Shown here in pieces: positions 30,850 through 31,764 of a stretch of 31,764 bases of DNA (positions within the stretch are counted from its first letter, which is position 1; every line of letters begins with the position of its first letter). Location of the stretch: assembly GCF_032854445.1 (NCBI RefSeq), contig NC_088303.1, positions 32,807,501 through 32,839,264 of the forward strand, given 5' to 3'. The notes beneath the pieces were generated by a model that saw nothing but the letters and a program-made list of their open reading frames with translations, had not been told where the DNA came from and searched no databases. A program made the position numbers and the translations under genes. Origin of the DNA: Liolophura sinensis. Its lineage: Eukaryota; Mollusca; Polyplacophora; Chitonida; Chitonidae.

Positions 30850-31764
30850 TCTCCAAATAAATTTGATAAGCGCTTATTTATTATTTTCGGAATTTTAATG
30901 GTGGTTCTGAGCTGCCAGTCAGAAGAGCTTGTACTGCAGTTGAGTCGGCGAAAAGGCGTATAGCAGAGGGAACACCTGGGTATTGATCCTAACGTCTTAA
31001 CACGGTTCTGGCTAAACATCCCACTTGAGAGAGGGACGGCAACACGAACTCGCCGACAAGTACACTATCCACTGGACGAATTACCCAGAGAGAAGAGCCA
31101 AACAAGGATCTTAATCAGCCAGGGCTTGTATCGGTATGACACGACGGTTGCCCTCAAACTTACGTTTACAGATCAGTGTAGTTTTGACGGAACACATTAA
31201 CATTATATAAAGGGCTCGATAAATCTACAGACTGACATTTAACTGGTACTTGTTAGCACTAGAAGCGATACGCTGGGGCAAACTAATGTCCATGTTGACA
31301 AAAAACGTGTGAAAAGAACAATGGGATGCCGAGAGTTATTGCCCGTGTCCGGGTTGTTGTGCACACTCTCCAACAGGTGGCCTCGGCGTTATCGCGCGAG
31401 ATCAGATGGAGGTGAACACGCGGATTTACACTTGAGTCGATAAGAGGCAGAGATCAAACAGTGGCTATCTGCACACTTGTTCCTTGTCACCTCTTGTTGA
31501 TAAATACATATTACCGAGTTTGTTGTGAACACGATTGTCTTCATGCGTATTACGCTGTCATAAGCCTAGCTGTAATGGACTAGCGGGTCAAAGTTCATCA
31601 TCTCACGCATAGAAGAGAGTACAAAGTATGGCGTAAATTTATAACATACCGTTTCTTCCGGATGCATGTTAGTGATTTAATGCTGTCAGTTTGTGTGTTA
31701 AGCTTAACAGCTTACTTATGTCAAAACTGGCTCGACACACAAACCGAAGTTCCTAACGCATAGA
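30850..31764. other. Unique sequence, CpG-richer near 31340-31450, no gene found
   Basis: Contains a DR1-type motif (GGGTCAAAGTTCA, 31585-31597) and an ACAGGTGG E-box near 31374. No frame with coding character. Confidence 0.5.

Noticed and set aside
30056-30963. Cluster of overlapping frames, up to 129 codons
   Set aside because: By-products of the 60-bp minisatellite; all three plus frames are open in places, as expected of a repeat.

Overview
The window looks like nuclear genomic DNA of a mollusc. It is AT-leaning, and most of it is intron or intergenic sequence strewn with tRNA-headed SINEs whose 3' ends (an AAATAAAT tail in one family, a CACTCACTCACT tail in the other) I associate with molluscan genomes. 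No long uninterrupted gene is present, no bacterial operon logic, and nearly all longer open frames look like chance. Bivalve or gastropod cannot be decided from this sequence.

The one gene I can identify lies on the minus strand at the left end: the 5' half of an Iroquois-class (Irx) TALE homeobox gene. It is broken into small exons, and four can be joined through matching splice sites and matching phases: 8690-8755 (start codon, in an exon reaching about 8801), 3283-3477, 546-637, and 1-119, which enters the homeodomain and runs off the left edge. The joined product has the Irx layout: a short N-terminus, a P/Y-rich stretch in place of the usual cysteine motif, a D-x-x-A-x-Y-S motif, a G-L-D lead-in, then helix 1 and the TALE loop (RKNPYPTK). 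Several normally fixed positions are changed, so this looks like a divergent Irx paralogue. A fifth possible exon (5772-5852, 81 bp, phase 0-0) could be an in-frame cassette.

Rightwards of about 8.8 kb, which is upstream of the gene, no convincing gene follows for 23 kb. This stretch holds a likely promoter-proximal region (8870-9420), an old degenerate tandem array with CRE-like palindromes (about 9.8-11.85 kb), a GC-rich patch with a coding-like frame (15.04-15.5 kb), a dense SINE zone (16.2-29.3 kb), a large interrupted inverted repeat (18.15-18.85 kb), candidate regulatory motifs (CTCF-like, twin CACGTG, twin X-box-like, DR1) and a roughly 60-bp minisatellite (30.1-30.55 kb). A gene-poor flank fits what is known of developmental homeobox loci, but the regulatory calls are inference.

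The SINEs form two main families, here called A and B, with different tRNA-like heads and a shared central/3' domain. Several copies keep clear target-site duplications, including very short 5'-truncated insertions (32, 85, 106 and 151 bp) and one A element nested inside a B element. One A copy sits immediately upstream of the acceptor of Irx exon 3.
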